A DNA stretch of 35,541 bases from CAZHZT01 sp964537285 (lineage in GTDB: Bacteria > Bacteroidota > Bacteroidia > Chitinophagales > Saprospiraceae): assembly GCA_964537285.1 (NCBI GenBank), contig CAZHZT010000055.1:1-35541 (forward strand), given 5' to 3'. Under the pieces are notes generated by a model. That model was not told the DNA's origin and made no database searches. It saw only the letters and a program-made list of their open reading frames with translations. A program made the translations under genes and the position numbers. Below are positions 1-8,900 of the stretch, one piece after another (the first letter of the stretch is position 1; each line of letters starts with the position of its first letter).

Positions 1-470
1 ATCCAAATACAAATCTACGCCGCTTCGCGGCTATATTTTCTTTTGAGGGAGACCGGAAGGGATCTTTTGCTTCGCAAAAGATCCCTTCCGGTCTCCCTCT
101 CAAAGGAATTTCGCGCCGTAGGCGCGTTTATTTTTCAAAGCGAGAATCACTGTATTAAAACCAGCAATCCTCGTTTGCGAAATCCAAAACAAATTTACGC
201 CGCTTCGCGGCTATATTTTCTTTTGAGGGAGGCCGAAAGGACTCTTTTGCTTCGCAAAAGAGTCCTTTCGGCCTCCCTCTCAAAGAAATTTCGCGCCGTA
301 GGCGCGTTTATTTTTCAAAGCGAGAATCACTGTATTAAAACCAGCAATCCTCGTTTGCGAAATCCAAAACAAATTTACGCCGCTTCGCGGCTATATTTTC
401 TTTTGAGGGAGGCCGAAAGGACTCTTTTGCTTCGCAAAAGAGTCCTTTCGGCCTCCCTCTCAAAGAAATT
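1..470. repeat. Tandem array of 180-bp palindromic repeat units (2.6 copies, cut by window edge)
   Basis: Three units with an exact 180-bp period: bases from 11, 191 and 371 start the same AAAT(C/T)TACGCCGC segment. Units 2 and 3 are identical over the compared 112 bp. Each unit has three nested hairpins: GCCGC-TTC-GCGGC, a central 26-bp perfect stem with a TTC loop (45-99, 225-279, 405-459), and GCGCC-GTA-GGCGC. The central stem of unit 1 differs from units 2 and 3 at several positions, yet both arms stay complementary. The array lies just downstream of the cystathionine beta-synthase stop. An open frame runs through it (43-513), but its product is periodic repeat translation and I do not call it a gene. 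Confidence 0.9.
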
Positions 471-481
471 TCGTGAACTAC

Positions 482-1840
482 TTAAAGCATTTGAATCAGA
501 TCGTATTCTGTAATAATTTGCGGATTCCCGGTTTTATCAAAAGCAATTACCGCGGGAACCTTACGGTTGATGTACCGCCCTAAGTTTTTAATAGGTAATG
601 TATCATCTACTACAGGAAAAGCCTCGCCCATAATACTTTCTACAGGATAATGCCCGTTGTTAGACGGATCTTCAAGCATATAATTGAGTACCATGGTTTC
701 TGTAATAGAACCTACGATATGCCCATTGGACATCACGGGCATCTGTGAAATATCATTATCTTTCATAATATTAAATACAGACCGGATGCTATCTCCTTTT
801 TGAACACTTAGAAAGCGATTATTCTTTTTGGATTCAATGAGGTGCTTAACGACCAATTCATCATCCAAGAATCCTCTTTCTCTCATCCAGTCATCATTGT
901 ATATTTTACCTACATAGCGGCTACCATGATCATGAATAACCACGACTACAACATCATCAGCTGTTAGCCGGTCTTTCATTTGAAGTAAGCCTGCAAAAGC
1001 TGAACCTGCCGAGTATCCCAGCAAAATCCCCTCCTCTCGTGCCAGACGGCGTGCCATGTTGGCTCCGTCTTTATCCGAAACTTTTTCAAAATGATCAATT
1101 ATATTAAAATCAACATTCTTTGGAATAATGTCTTCGCCGATTCCTTCTGTAATGTACGGGTATATTTCCTTGTGATCAAATTCACCCGTTTCATGATATT
1201 TCTTGAACACCGAACCATAAGTATCGATTCCCCAGACCTTGATATTGGGGTTTTGTTCCTTCAGGTATTTCCCGGTACCTGAAATGGTACCACCAGTACC
1301 CACGCCTACAACAAAGTGGGTTACTTTTCCTTCCGTTTGCTCCCAGATCTCAGGGCCCGTAGATTCATAATGTGCTTGCCGGTTAGACAGGTTATCGTAT
1401 TGGTTGCACCAATAAGAATTTTGAACCGTTTCACTGAGCTTTCGAGCAACGGAATAATAAGAACGCGGATCATCCGGCTCAACATTCGTCGGGCAGACGA
1501 TCACTTCTCCCCCTACCGCTTTGAGCAGGTCAATTTTTTCTTTAGACTGCTTATCTGTTGTGGTGAAAATACATTTGTATCCTTTTACTGCTGCAGCTAT
1601 TGCAAGCCCCATACCCGTATTACCGGAGGTACATTCAATAACCGTTCCTCCGGGTTTTATATCCCCCCTCGCTTCAGCATCCTCAAGCATTTTCAAAGCC
1701 ATGCGGTCTTTAATGGAATGACCAGGATTGGTAGTTTCTAGTTTTAGCAGAACAAGTGCCGGAGTATCCTTTATTACTTTGTTGATTTTTACCAGAGGCG
1801 TATTGCCTATGGTTTCCAAAACATTTTTGTAGTAGTTCAT
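482..1840 (-). CDS. cbs: Cystathionine beta-synthase (PLP enzyme with C-terminal CBS domain pair)
   Basis: 452 aa. A fold type II PLP enzyme that condenses serine with homocysteine to cystathionine (transsulfuration), or acts as a close cysteine-synthase relative. Visible motifs: PGHSIKDR with the Schiff-base lysine K44, substrate loop TSGNTG (71-76), phosphate-binding GTGGT (181-185) and SAGS (277-280). After the catalytic domain the segment DDWMRERGF leads into two CBS motifs (about 340-452), the architecture of eukaryotic-type CBS rather than of plain O-acetylserine sulfhydrylase, which lacks them. The ATG start gives the family N-terminus (ETIGNTPLV). It lies 35 bp downstream of the LysM gene on the same strand, so the two are probably cotranscribed. 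The tandem repeat array begins right after the stop. Family call is firm; the exact sulfur donor cannot be read from sequence. Confidence 0.92.
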   Translation of the reverse strand: MNYYKNVLETIGNTPLVKINKVIKDTPALVLLKLETTNPGHSIKDRMALKMLEDAEARGDIKPGGTVIECTSGNTGMGLAIAAAVKGYKCIFTTTDKQSKEKIDLLKAVGGEVIVCPTNVEPDDPRSYYSVARKLSETVQNSYWCNQYDNLSNRQAHYESTGPEIWEQTEGKVTHFVVGVGTGGTISGTGKYLKEQNPNIKVWGIDTYGSVFKKYHETGEFDHKEIYPYITEGIGEDIIPKNVDFNIIDHFEKVSDKDGANMARRLAREEGILLGYSAGSAFAGLLQMKDRLTADDVVVVVIHDHGSRYVGKIYNDDWMRERGFLDDELVVKHLIESKKNNRFLSVQKGDSIRSVFNIMKDNDISQMPVMSNGHIVGSITETMVLNYMLEDPSNNGHYPVESIMGEAFPVVDDTLPIKNLGRYINRKVPAVIAFDKTGNPQIITEYDLIQML

Positions 1841-1875
1841 TTTGTTCGTTTATTATAGTGGACAATTTATAGGTT

Positions 1876-2724
1876 TCAATAATACTTCACATGCACAAAG
1901 AAGCGAGCATCCAGGGCCCCTAAATGTTGAGCTGCTGAAGGCGAAAGAACGGCGATAATTTCTGTACCGTAGCTGTTTTCCGGTATTCTGCCGATGACTC
2001 TGGCGTAAACTCGCCTTCGAGTAACCGGGTTGAAGACCTCAATAACCGAGCGCAAAGGAGCGGTTCTGTGCAGCGCATACAAATCCGTTTGTTCTTTGGA
2101 GTGCTTATCCCAGTAAGCCACGCCTTTACGTTCCTTAAGCTTTCCTCCTCTGCCAGTAAAAACATTTCTCAACTCACTGCTCCTGGCTGCAAAAGGGCCT
2201 ATTTCACCACTATTCTGATATTCATCCGGAATACCATCCTTGCTGATCCATCCGACATGAAGCACCTGCCCGACTGAAAGCTGATCAGAATAAAGTTGAT
2301 TGCGAAGCATTATTTCTGAGGCAGCCATTCTGAAATACGAGCGCGAGATCTTATACATCGTATCCCCTTTTTTCACTACGTAACAAACCGGAACATGATT
2401 GAAAAAATCAAAGCCCCATGCGGGATAGCGAATGATTGCTCTGTTAGGAACAGGCACGGTAACGGCATCTCCTGCTTTTATTCCTTTTCCGATTAAATGG
2501 GGGTTAAGAAAAGATAAATCAGAAGGTGAAAGCCCATAGAACCTGGCCATGGAGTAAAGAGTTTGTTTATTTTCAACGATATGGTTAAAATACTTTTCTC
2601 CAAAGGCATTGATCTCCAGAAAAACGGTATCTCCGTCTACCAGATAGTTCAGGCTATCTCCTGTAAATGCCTTTATTCCAATGAAGCTCGTTGTAAAAAA
2701 TAGTAAGAGAAAAAGTTTCTTCAT
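1876..2724 (-). CDS. Secreted LysM protein with C-terminal RlpA-like double-psi beta-barrel
   Basis: 282 aa from the ATG at 2724. The frame stays open four codons upstream to a TTG, but MKKLFLLLFFTT makes a proper signal peptide start. After the signal peptide come two LysM modules (about residues 47-92 and 114-160), with typical YVVKKGDTMYKISR and VGQVLHVG ends, implying peptidoglycan binding in the periplasm or cell wall. The C-terminal ~85 residues (KGVAYWDK to FFVHVKYY) resemble the double-psi beta-barrel of RlpA/expansin-like proteins, here without an obvious intact catalytic aspartate set. It is first in a probable operon with cbs and has a divergent promoter at 2753-2760. A role in wall maintenance is inference. 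Confidence 0.8.
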   Translation of the reverse strand: MKKLFLLLFFTTSFIGIKAFTGDSLNYLVDGDTVFLEINAFGEKYFNHIVENKQTLYSMARFYGLSPSDLSFLNPHLIGKGIKAGDAVTVPVPNRAIIRYPAWGFDFFNHVPVCYVVKKGDTMYKISRSYFRMAASEIMLRNQLYSDQLSVGQVLHVGWISKDGIPDEYQNSGEIGPFAARSSELRNVFTGRGGKLKERKGVAYWDKHSKEQTDLYALHRTAPLRSVIEVFNPVTRRRVYARVIGRIPENSYGTEIIAVLSPSAAQHLGALDARFFVHVKYY

Positions 2725-2752
2725 TTGTAATCGCAATCTTTTTGGTTTTCAA

Positions 2753-2760
2753 CAAAATTA
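2753..2760 (-). promoter_or_regulatory. Bacteroidota -7 element for the LysM-cbs operon
   Basis: CAAAATTA on the plus strand reads TAATTTTG on the minus strand, an exact TAnnTTTG match placed about 28 bp before the ATG at 2724. I see no clear -33 TTG at the usual spacing. Confidence 0.5.
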
Positions 2761-2775
2761 GAAACCTTAATGCAC

Positions 2776-2783
2776 TATATTTG
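2776..2783 (+). promoter_or_regulatory. Bacteroidota -7 element for kdsB
   Basis: TATATTTG matches TAnnTTTG exactly and ends 26 bp before the GTG start of kdsB. It is back to back with the minus-strand element at 2753-2760. No TTG lies at the ideal -33 spacing; the nearest is at 2742-2744. Confidence 0.55.
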
Positions 2784-2809
2784 AGTTTTTATACTCAAAT
2801 TTTGTTAAA

Positions 2810-3574
2810 GTGAACATTATTGGCGTCATTCCTGCCCGTTTGGCCTCCAACCGACTTCCGGAGAAGCCATTGGCCATGATTCATGGAAAAAGTATGGTCC
2901 AAAGAGTTTATGAACAAGCCCTTAAAAGCTCTTTATTTAATGAGGTTATTATTGCAACTGATCATGCTAAAATCTTTGAGCATGTACGCAATTTTGGTGC
3001 GAATGTTCAAATGACCAGCCCTCATCACCAATCAGGTACAGAGCGTTGTGCGGAAGTCGCTTCCTCATATGAAGATAACGATATTATTATTAATATTCAA
3101 GGTGACGAACCCTTTATTCTGCCGGAGCAAATTGACTGCTTGATTAACCTATTGATCAAGCACGCAACATGGCCGATAGGAACTTTGGTAAAAAAAATTG
3201 AGCAGGAACCTTCTTTACACTCTCCCCATATTGTCAAAGCGGTATTTTCAAAAAAAATGGAGGCACTTTATTTCAGCCGTCAAGTAATCCCCTTTGTCAG
3301 AGACGTGGACTCAGACGAATGGATGCAAAAATGCAGCTTTTACCAACATTTAGGAATGTATGCTTATCGCAAGAAAGCTTTGCTGGAAATCGCCAGCCTT
3401 CCAGCAAGCGATTTAGAGTCCGCCGAAAAGCTTGAACAGTTGCGTTGGTTAGATAATGGCTATACTATTGGAATAGGGATCACAGAAAGGGCCAGTATTG
3501 GAATAGATACACAGAAGGATTTGGAAAATGCCAGGGTGTATGCCATTGAATTTGATCAAAAGATGTTAAAATAA
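2810..3574 (+). CDS. kdsB: 3-deoxy-manno-octulosonate cytidylyltransferase (CMP-Kdo synthetase)
   Basis: 254 aa. Activates Kdo with CTP to CMP-Kdo for LPS inner-core assembly in the cytoplasm. The N-terminal nucleotide-binding motif PARLASNRLPEKPL and the metal/nucleotide motif NIQGDEPFI are diagnostic, and length fits the family (about 245-255 aa). The start is GTG at 2810; no in-frame ATG precedes the conserved MNIIGVIPAR start. The gene stands alone, divergent from the LysM-cbs pair. The last codons (QKMLK-stop) lie inside an inverted repeat that also forms the end of the convergent gene at 3772-4104, so the extreme C-terminus may have been reshaped by a repeat element. Function is confident. 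Confidence 0.95.
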   Translation: MNIIGVIPARLASNRLPEKPLAMIHGKSMVQRVYEQALKSSLFNEVIIATDHAKIFEHVRNFGANVQMTSPHHQSGTERCAEVASSYEDNDIIINIQGDEPFILPEQIDCLINLLIKHATWPIGTLVKKIEQEPSLHSPHIVKAVFSKKMEALYFSRQVIPFVRDVDSDEWMQKCSFYQHLGMYAYRKKALLEIASLPASDLESAEKLEQLRWLDNGYTIGIGITERASIGIDTQKDLENARVYAIEFDQKMLK

Positions 3575-3790
3575 TAACTTATTTAAGTAGTTCACGGAAT
3601 TGGGCTACCAAACAGATGATAGCTATTTTGTGCTGAATCAAGGCGCGAGAACCGCGCTTAGCCCTTGTTAAGCAAGGCTTTGAGCAACGCAGAGTCAGCG
3701 CAAAAGAGCATCATATGGTTATGTCGTTTAATTCCGTGAACTACTTATGTCAAAGAACTAAAATAAGTAACTTATTTTAACATCTTTTGA
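3556..3790. repeat. Interrupted inverted repeat joining the 3' ends of two convergent genes
   Basis: 3556-3584 and 3761-3790 are inverted copies: 19 bp perfect, then a small indel, then ACTTATTT. They cover the last codons and stops of kdsB and of the 110-aa gene, so both proteins end in QKMLK. The repeat continues inward as the 17-bp terminal inverted repeat of the 3585-3746 element. The right arm is interrupted by 14 nt (ATGTCAAAGAACTA, 3747-3760) that match the ends of the 110-bp palindromes elsewhere. 3761-3777 is itself a small palindrome and may help termination on both strands. Confidence 0.75.
3585..3746. repeat. 162-bp MITE-like element, family shared with 33980-34145
   Basis: Perfect 17-bp terminal inverted repeats at 3585-3601 (AAGTAGTTCACGGAATT) and 3730-3746 enclose a core with no open frame of note. 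The core shares ordered blocks with the reverse complement of 33980-34145 (TATTTTG, AGGCGCGA, TAGCCC, TGAGCAACG, CAAAAGA), although the two terminal repeats differ in sequence. No transposase lies within or next to it. Confidence 0.7.
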
Positions 3791-4104
3791 AAAATGCCCA
3801 TAACTGCATGCTCAAATTGGGAATAGCGATTATCCGCAGTGAAAACCTTTCTAATACTTTCCATTAAAGCAGCTTGTTCTTTTTCAGTAGAAAGGTAGCG
3901 ATTGGCATAAGATAAAATGAGGTCTATTACTCCCTTATCAGAATATTTGGAATATAAAGCTTTCATTTTCATATAAGAAGGAGGTGAAGTTTCACTTTTT
4001 ATCAATTCTTCTTCTTCTTTCGTAAATTTAGCATCTATGCCAGCAGCATATAGCATTACCAGGACGGTAAAATCCTCTCTACTCAAACTCACCAAACTTG
4101 TCAT
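3772..4104 (-). CDS. Small hypothetical protein, possibly TerB-like
   Basis: 110 aa, no signal peptide or membrane segment, predicted mainly helical and soluble. The pattern EDFTVLVMLYAAGIDAKFTKEEEELI recalls the start of TerB-like helical domains (tellurite-resistance B superfamily), but the length is short and the match is by eye only. It is convergent with kdsB, and its last residues QKMLK come from an inverted repeat shared with the kdsB end. The gene at 4182-5093 lies upstream on the same strand, 77 bp away; they may be cotranscribed. Function unknown. Confidence 0.6.
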   Translation of the reverse strand: MTSLVSLSREDFTVLVMLYAAGIDAKFTKEEEELIKSETSPPSYMKMKALYSKYSDKGVIDLILSYANRYLSTEKEQAALMESIRKVFTADNRYSQFEHAVMGIFQKMLK

Positions 4105-4181
4105 GTTCTTTTGTTTTTGATTTTCAATAGACTTGTTTTGTAGATGCAGGTGGGGTGCATCTAATGAACAAGTCTAATATT

Positions 4182-5093
4182 CTATAAATCAGATTCCTCG
4201 TATTCATAATCATACTCTACAGCTGAGTAAGCGCAGTAATCGCCCAATTCTCTAACCGCAGATAAAAAAAGTTCTCTGACTACATTCCCTTTGGAGTCAT
4301 AGGAGAACACCATCTCCTGCATCAGCTGATCTCCGTCAAAAGAACGCTCTTTGCTTACATTCCCGTCTTTGTCGTACTCGTATTCACGAAGATATTTCTT
4401 GCCTCCTTCAAAATCCGACTCCACTTCTCTTATCATTAACTGACTATCGTTGTACTCGCAATTGCGCTTCCATTTCAGGGTTCCGTCGGGTCTGTTGATA
4501 GTTTCCTCCACCCCCAAATCCTTTTCATTATAATGATAATAGCGAATATCCAAAGGTTCTTCATCAGGGCCGAAACGTTCTTCTTTTAGTAAGAGATCTT
4601 TTTCGTGATGATAGTGGTAAATATGCCTCCAATCCAAGGCGTTTTCCTCTTCATCGAAACAAGATTCCTCCGTTTTTCTACCTTTTTCGTCATAAATATA
4701 TTCGAGGCGAAGAGTCATCTCGCCTTGGTCATCTTTGGTAACTTCCGAGACGAGTTTCCCTTGAGAGTTGTAAGAATACAAAACGAATTCGTGGGTACCC
4801 GTTTCGTGGTAAACGACTTTTTTTTCTTTTAAAATCTCCTTTTCATCATAGGAAAACGCTTCTTCGTGATAACAAAAATTGGAGTCATCGAAAAGCTGGA
4901 TTGAAAGCAGCTTACCATAATCATTATATGATCGTTTAGAAAAGCCAATTTTCAAACCTCCCTGAAAATTAGTTTCTTCAGTAGGCTGTCCATGATTATT
5001 AAAATGCCGTTCAGTTTCCAGCTGCCTTTCTTTTGTTATCCCTTCCTGATCGCAGGAGCAAAAAAACATTTGCATCTTTCGGACCCCCTCCAT
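4182..5093 (-). CDS. Hypothetical protein with YD/RHS-like short beta repeats
   Basis: 303 aa, acidic, without a convincing signal peptide. From about residue 75 it consists of roughly eight degenerate repeats of 20-25 residues of the form EYxYDEKGRxxEExxFDxEG (for example YIYDEKGRKTEESCF, YEYDKDGNVSKERSF, FSYDSKGNVVREL), close to the YD repeats of RHS-type proteins. There is no RHS core or toxin tip, so it is not a polymorphic toxin by itself. The start ATG at 5093 is followed closely by two more ATGs (5075, 5069), so the exact start is uncertain. A cysteine pair near the N-terminus (FFCSC) might be significant, but no lipobox is evident. Function unknown. Confidence 0.65.
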   Translation of the reverse strand: MEGVRKMQMFFCSCDQEGITKERQLETERHFNNHGQPTEETNFQGGLKIGFSKRSYNDYGKLLSIQLFDDSNFCYHEEAFSYDEKEILKEKKVVYHETGTHEFVLYSYNSQGKLVSEVTKDDQGEMTLRLEYIYDEKGRKTEESCFDEEENALDWRHIYHYHHEKDLLLKEERFGPDEEPLDIRYYHYNEKDLGVEETINRPDGTLKWKRNCEYNDSQLMIREVESDFEGGKKYLREYEYDKDGNVSKERSFDGDQLMQEMVFSYDSKGNVVRELFLSAVRELGDYCAYSAVEYDYEYEESDL

Positions 5094-5437
5094 AAAGTTG
5101 ACTTTTTCTGAAAAGAATTATTTTTCGCGTCGCGAAGATATAAATAGATTTTCACACTTTCTCCTTTAAGAATCAATTAGTTTTGAAAGATTCCCTCTTC
5201 GCTTTTATTTTAATTCGTCAAATTTTTCATTCAATCTTATCAATAAAAGAAAATTAGGTCAACCCTTACTTTTCCCCTTTAAAATATTAAATTTACATCA
5301 ACTTTTTTACCTTAAAGAAATTGAAACTCGTTCCCAGAACATAGTGCTAGAGGGAGAACGGTCAACGGGAAACCAACTTTTCTAATACCCAAAGAACCAC
5401 TCTGTTTGATCTGATAATCTTACAATAAACAAATACT
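5094..5437. other. AT-rich intergenic region between divergent genes
   Basis: 344 bp without a gene. It must carry promoters for the minus-strand YD-repeat gene and the plus-strand osmC-like/pyc pair. One TAnnTTTG match (TAGTTTTG, 5178-5185, plus strand) lies about 250 nt before osmC, too far to be convincing alone. I see no repeat copy, riboswitch or RNA gene here. Confidence 0.5.
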
Positions 5438-5887
5438 ATGGACACTGCAATAACAAAATGGACAGGCGGCATGGCTTTTGAAAGTGAAATTAAAGGCCAC
5501 AAAATCAATATTGATGCTGCCGAAAACGTGGGTGGCTCTAATTCCGCTCCCCCTCCAAAAATATTACTATTGAGCTCGTTAACCGGATGTACGGGTATGG
5601 ATGTCGTTTCCCTTCTCGCTAAAATGCGTGTACCTTTTGAAAAATACTGGATGGAAGCGGAAGCTCAGCTATCCGAGGAACATCCCAAGGTTTATACCCA
5701 TATCCATTTAAAATATTTCTTTGAAGGCGATCAACTTAATAAAAATAAAATTGAGAAATCGATCCTGCTTTCTCAGGAGCGATACTGTGGGGTTACCGCT
5801 ATGTTAAAAAAGAACTGCCCGATCGACTTCAGCCTTTATCTCAATGGTAAACAGGTTGAAATGGCCGAAACCTTGGCAGAACTTTAA
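5438..5887 (+). CDS. OsmC/Ohr family protein (thiol peroxidase-like)
   Basis: 149 aa, cytoplasmic. Members of the OsmC family reduce organic hydroperoxides using two cysteines. Both are present: C51 in LTGCTGMDV and C117 in ERYCGVTAML. The N-terminal beta segment (TKWTGGMAFESEIKGHKI) is typical of the YhfA-like subgroup rather than true Ohr. ATG start at 5438; no strong Shine-Dalgarno, as usual for this phylum. It lies only 14 bp before pyruvate carboxylase, so the two are almost certainly cotranscribed; the functional link is not obvious. Confidence 0.88.
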   Translation: MDTAITKWTGGMAFESEIKGHKINIDAAENVGGSNSAPPPKILLLSSLTGCTGMDVVSLLAKMRVPFEKYWMEAEAQLSEEHPKVYTHIHLKYFFEGDQLNKNKIEKSILLSQERYCGVTAMLKKNCPIDFSLYLNGKQVEMAETLAEL

Positions 5888-5901
5888 GAAAATCGCTAAT
5901 T

Positions 5902-8900
5902 ATGTCAAATAATATCATCCGCATTAAAAAGTTATTGGTAGCGAACCGTGGAGAAATCGCTATCAGAGTCCTTAGAGCTGCTTCAGAATTAGGCCTGAGA
6001 ACAGTAGGTATTTACACCTTCGAAGATCGCTACTCCCTACACCGCTACAAAGCAGATGAATCCTACCCTATAGGCCCTGAAGATGAACCACTAAAACCCT
6101 ATCTGGACATTGAGGAGATCTTAAAAGTAGCAAAAGAAAATCATATAGACGCCATTCATCCTGGCTATGGCTTTTTATCAGAAAACGTAACTTTCGCCAG
6201 AAGATGCGCTGAAGAGGGTATCGTATTCGTAGGCCCCTTTCCTGAAGTCATGGAGCAACTCGGTGATAAGGTATCCGCTAAAAAACTGGCACGTCGTGTT
6301 GGCGTTCCACTCATCGAAGATAATAAAATAGCCTTAAGCACCGAAGAAATTGCTCTACAGGAAGCCGAACAAATCGGCTATCCCGTAATAATTAAAGCAG
6401 CTGCCGGAGGAGGTGGCCGGGGAATGCGAGTAGTGCACACCTCTGACGAACTCTTAACTTCCTTCAAAGGAGCCAAAAGAGAAGCGAAAACTGCTTTTGG
6501 AAACGATACGGTATTTATCGAAAAATTCGTTCAAAACCCCAAGCATATTGAGGTTCAAATCCTTGGAGACAATCATGGTAATATCGTTCATCTCTACGAG
6601 AGAGATTGTTCAGTTCAAAGGCGATTCCAAAAAGTTGTGGAAATCGCTCCTTGTCCTACAATAAAACAGGAGACCAAGGACAAACTTTACCATTACGCCC
6701 TCCAAATTGCCCGGGCGGTGAGCTATAATAATGCCGGCACAGTAGAATTCCTCGTAGATGAGGAGGAAAAGATTTATTTTATTGAGGTAAACCCCCGAAT
6801 TCAGGTAGAACATACAATAACCGAAGAAGTTACAGGCATTGACATCGTGCGTTCACAAATCCTGATTGCAATGGGCTACCCGCTTTCCCACCGGACCATT
6901 TTCATTCAGGACCAAAGCGATATCGAATTAAGCGGCTATGCCATCCAGTGCCGAATCACTACCGAAGATCCCCTGAAAGATTTCAAACCGGACTATGGAA
7001 CCATTCTTGCCTACAGAAGTGCTGCAGGCATGGGTATCCGCCTGGATGCAGGAAGTGCACACACAGGTACTCACATCTCTCCTTTTTTCGATAGTATGTT
7101 GGTAAAAGTAACGGCCTGGGGAAGAACAATGAAAGGTGCAGCCCAAAGGCTGCATAGAGCCTTAAGAGAATTCCGGATCAGAGGAGTGAACACAAATATC
7201 GGCTTTCTTCTTAACCTCCTTCAGGATCCTACCTTTCAGGAAGGTAAAGCAACGGTTAATTACATTAAAGAAAACCCACATCTGCTGAAGCCGCCCCGAT
7301 TCCGTGACCGGGGCACCAAAATCCTTCGTTACATTGCCGGAATTAACGTGAACGGCCATCCGGATATCAAAAAAGTAGACCCTGATATTCAATTTACCAT
7401 TCCAAAAGTTCCTGAATTTAACGCTCATTCCGCTATTCCTAAAGGAAGTAAGGATCTATTAACGGAGCTGGGCCCGGAAGCTTTTGCTAAATGGTTAAAA
7501 AAAGAAAAGAAAATCTATTACACGGATACAACTTTTCGGGACGCCCACCAGTCACTACTGGCAACCCGCGTACGCACTTATGACATGGTAAAAGTAGCCT
7601 CCTCCTTCGCCCGTCATCATGCTCAGGATGTACTTTCAATGGAAGTATGGGGAGGAGCAACCTTTGACGTATCCATGCGCTTCCTTAAGGAGTGCCCCTG
7701 GAAAAGACTCTCTTTACTAAGAGAGGCTATTCCGAACATAATGCTTCAAATGCTACTAAGAGGCTCTAATGCCGTAGGTTATACTGCTTATCCGGACAAC
7801 CTGATCGAAAAATTTGTAGAACAAGCGGCCGAAACAGGTATCGATATCTTCCGGATTTTTGATTCCCTTAACTGGATAGAATCTCTGAAAACGAGCATTA
7901 AAGCCGTACGGGAAAGAACGGACTCGATTGCAGAGGCTTGCATTTGCTATACCGGTGATGTGTTAAATAAAGATTCCAAATTTAACCTGCATTACTACCT
8001 GGACCTTGCTAAAAAACTGGAAGACCTGGGCGCCCACATGATTGCCATTAAAGACATGGCGGGCTTGCTGAAGCCCTACTCTGCAGAACTATTGATCAAC
8101 GAACTAAAAAACACCGTTCATCTTCCGATACATCTGCATACCCACGACACCTCTTCCATACAATCGTCTACCTATCTCAAAGCAATTGAAGCAGACGTAG
8201 ACGTGGTGGATGTAGCACTCAGTTCCATGTCCGGCATGACTTCCCAGCCTAATTTTAATTCGATTGTGGCTATGCTCCAAGGGCATGAGAGGGAAAATTC
8301 GATTGATTTAAAATCTCTAAATGCTTTTTCTCATTACTGGGAAGCCGTTAGAAAGTATTATTACCCATTTGAAACGGAACTTCGTTCGGGAACAGCAGAA
8401 GTTTATGAACATGAAATCCCCGGTGGGCAATACTCCAACCTCCGGCCTCAAGCGAGAGGCCTGGGCCTCGAAGATAAGTTTGAAACCATAAAAACCAACT
8501 ACATTGCGGCCAACGAGTTATTTGGAAATATTGTAAAAGTTACGCCTTCGTCTAAAGTAGTAGGTGATATGGCTATGTTCATGACTTCCAATGAACTGAC
8601 CAAAGAAGATATCCTGGAAAAAGGCGAGACTCTGGCGTTTCCGGAAAGCGCGAAGGCCTTGATGCGGGGTGATCTCGGGCAAATGGAAGGAGGTTTTCCG
8701 GAAATCATTCAAAAAATGATCCTGAAAGGAGAAGCACCTTACACTAACAGGCCTAACGAGCACCTGCCTCCTATTGATTTTGAAAAAGAACTCCCGGAAT
8801 TCCAGGCAGAATTCGGCCAGCATTTGGGTATGAATGATTTTTTATCGTACAAGCTTTACCCAAAGGTCTATAAAGAATTCAGGGAACATATTGAAACATT

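Noticed and set aside
1..470. CRISPR-like array
   Set aside because: The 180-bp period, no short direct repeats with unique spacers, and no cas genes; units are repeated in full.
43..513. 156-codon open frame across the repeat array
   Set aside because: Its product is periodic repeat translation (LLLRKR..SLSK) with no protein features.
4182..5093. RHS polymorphic toxin
   Set aside because: Only short YD-like repeats; no RHS core, protease motif or toxin tip.
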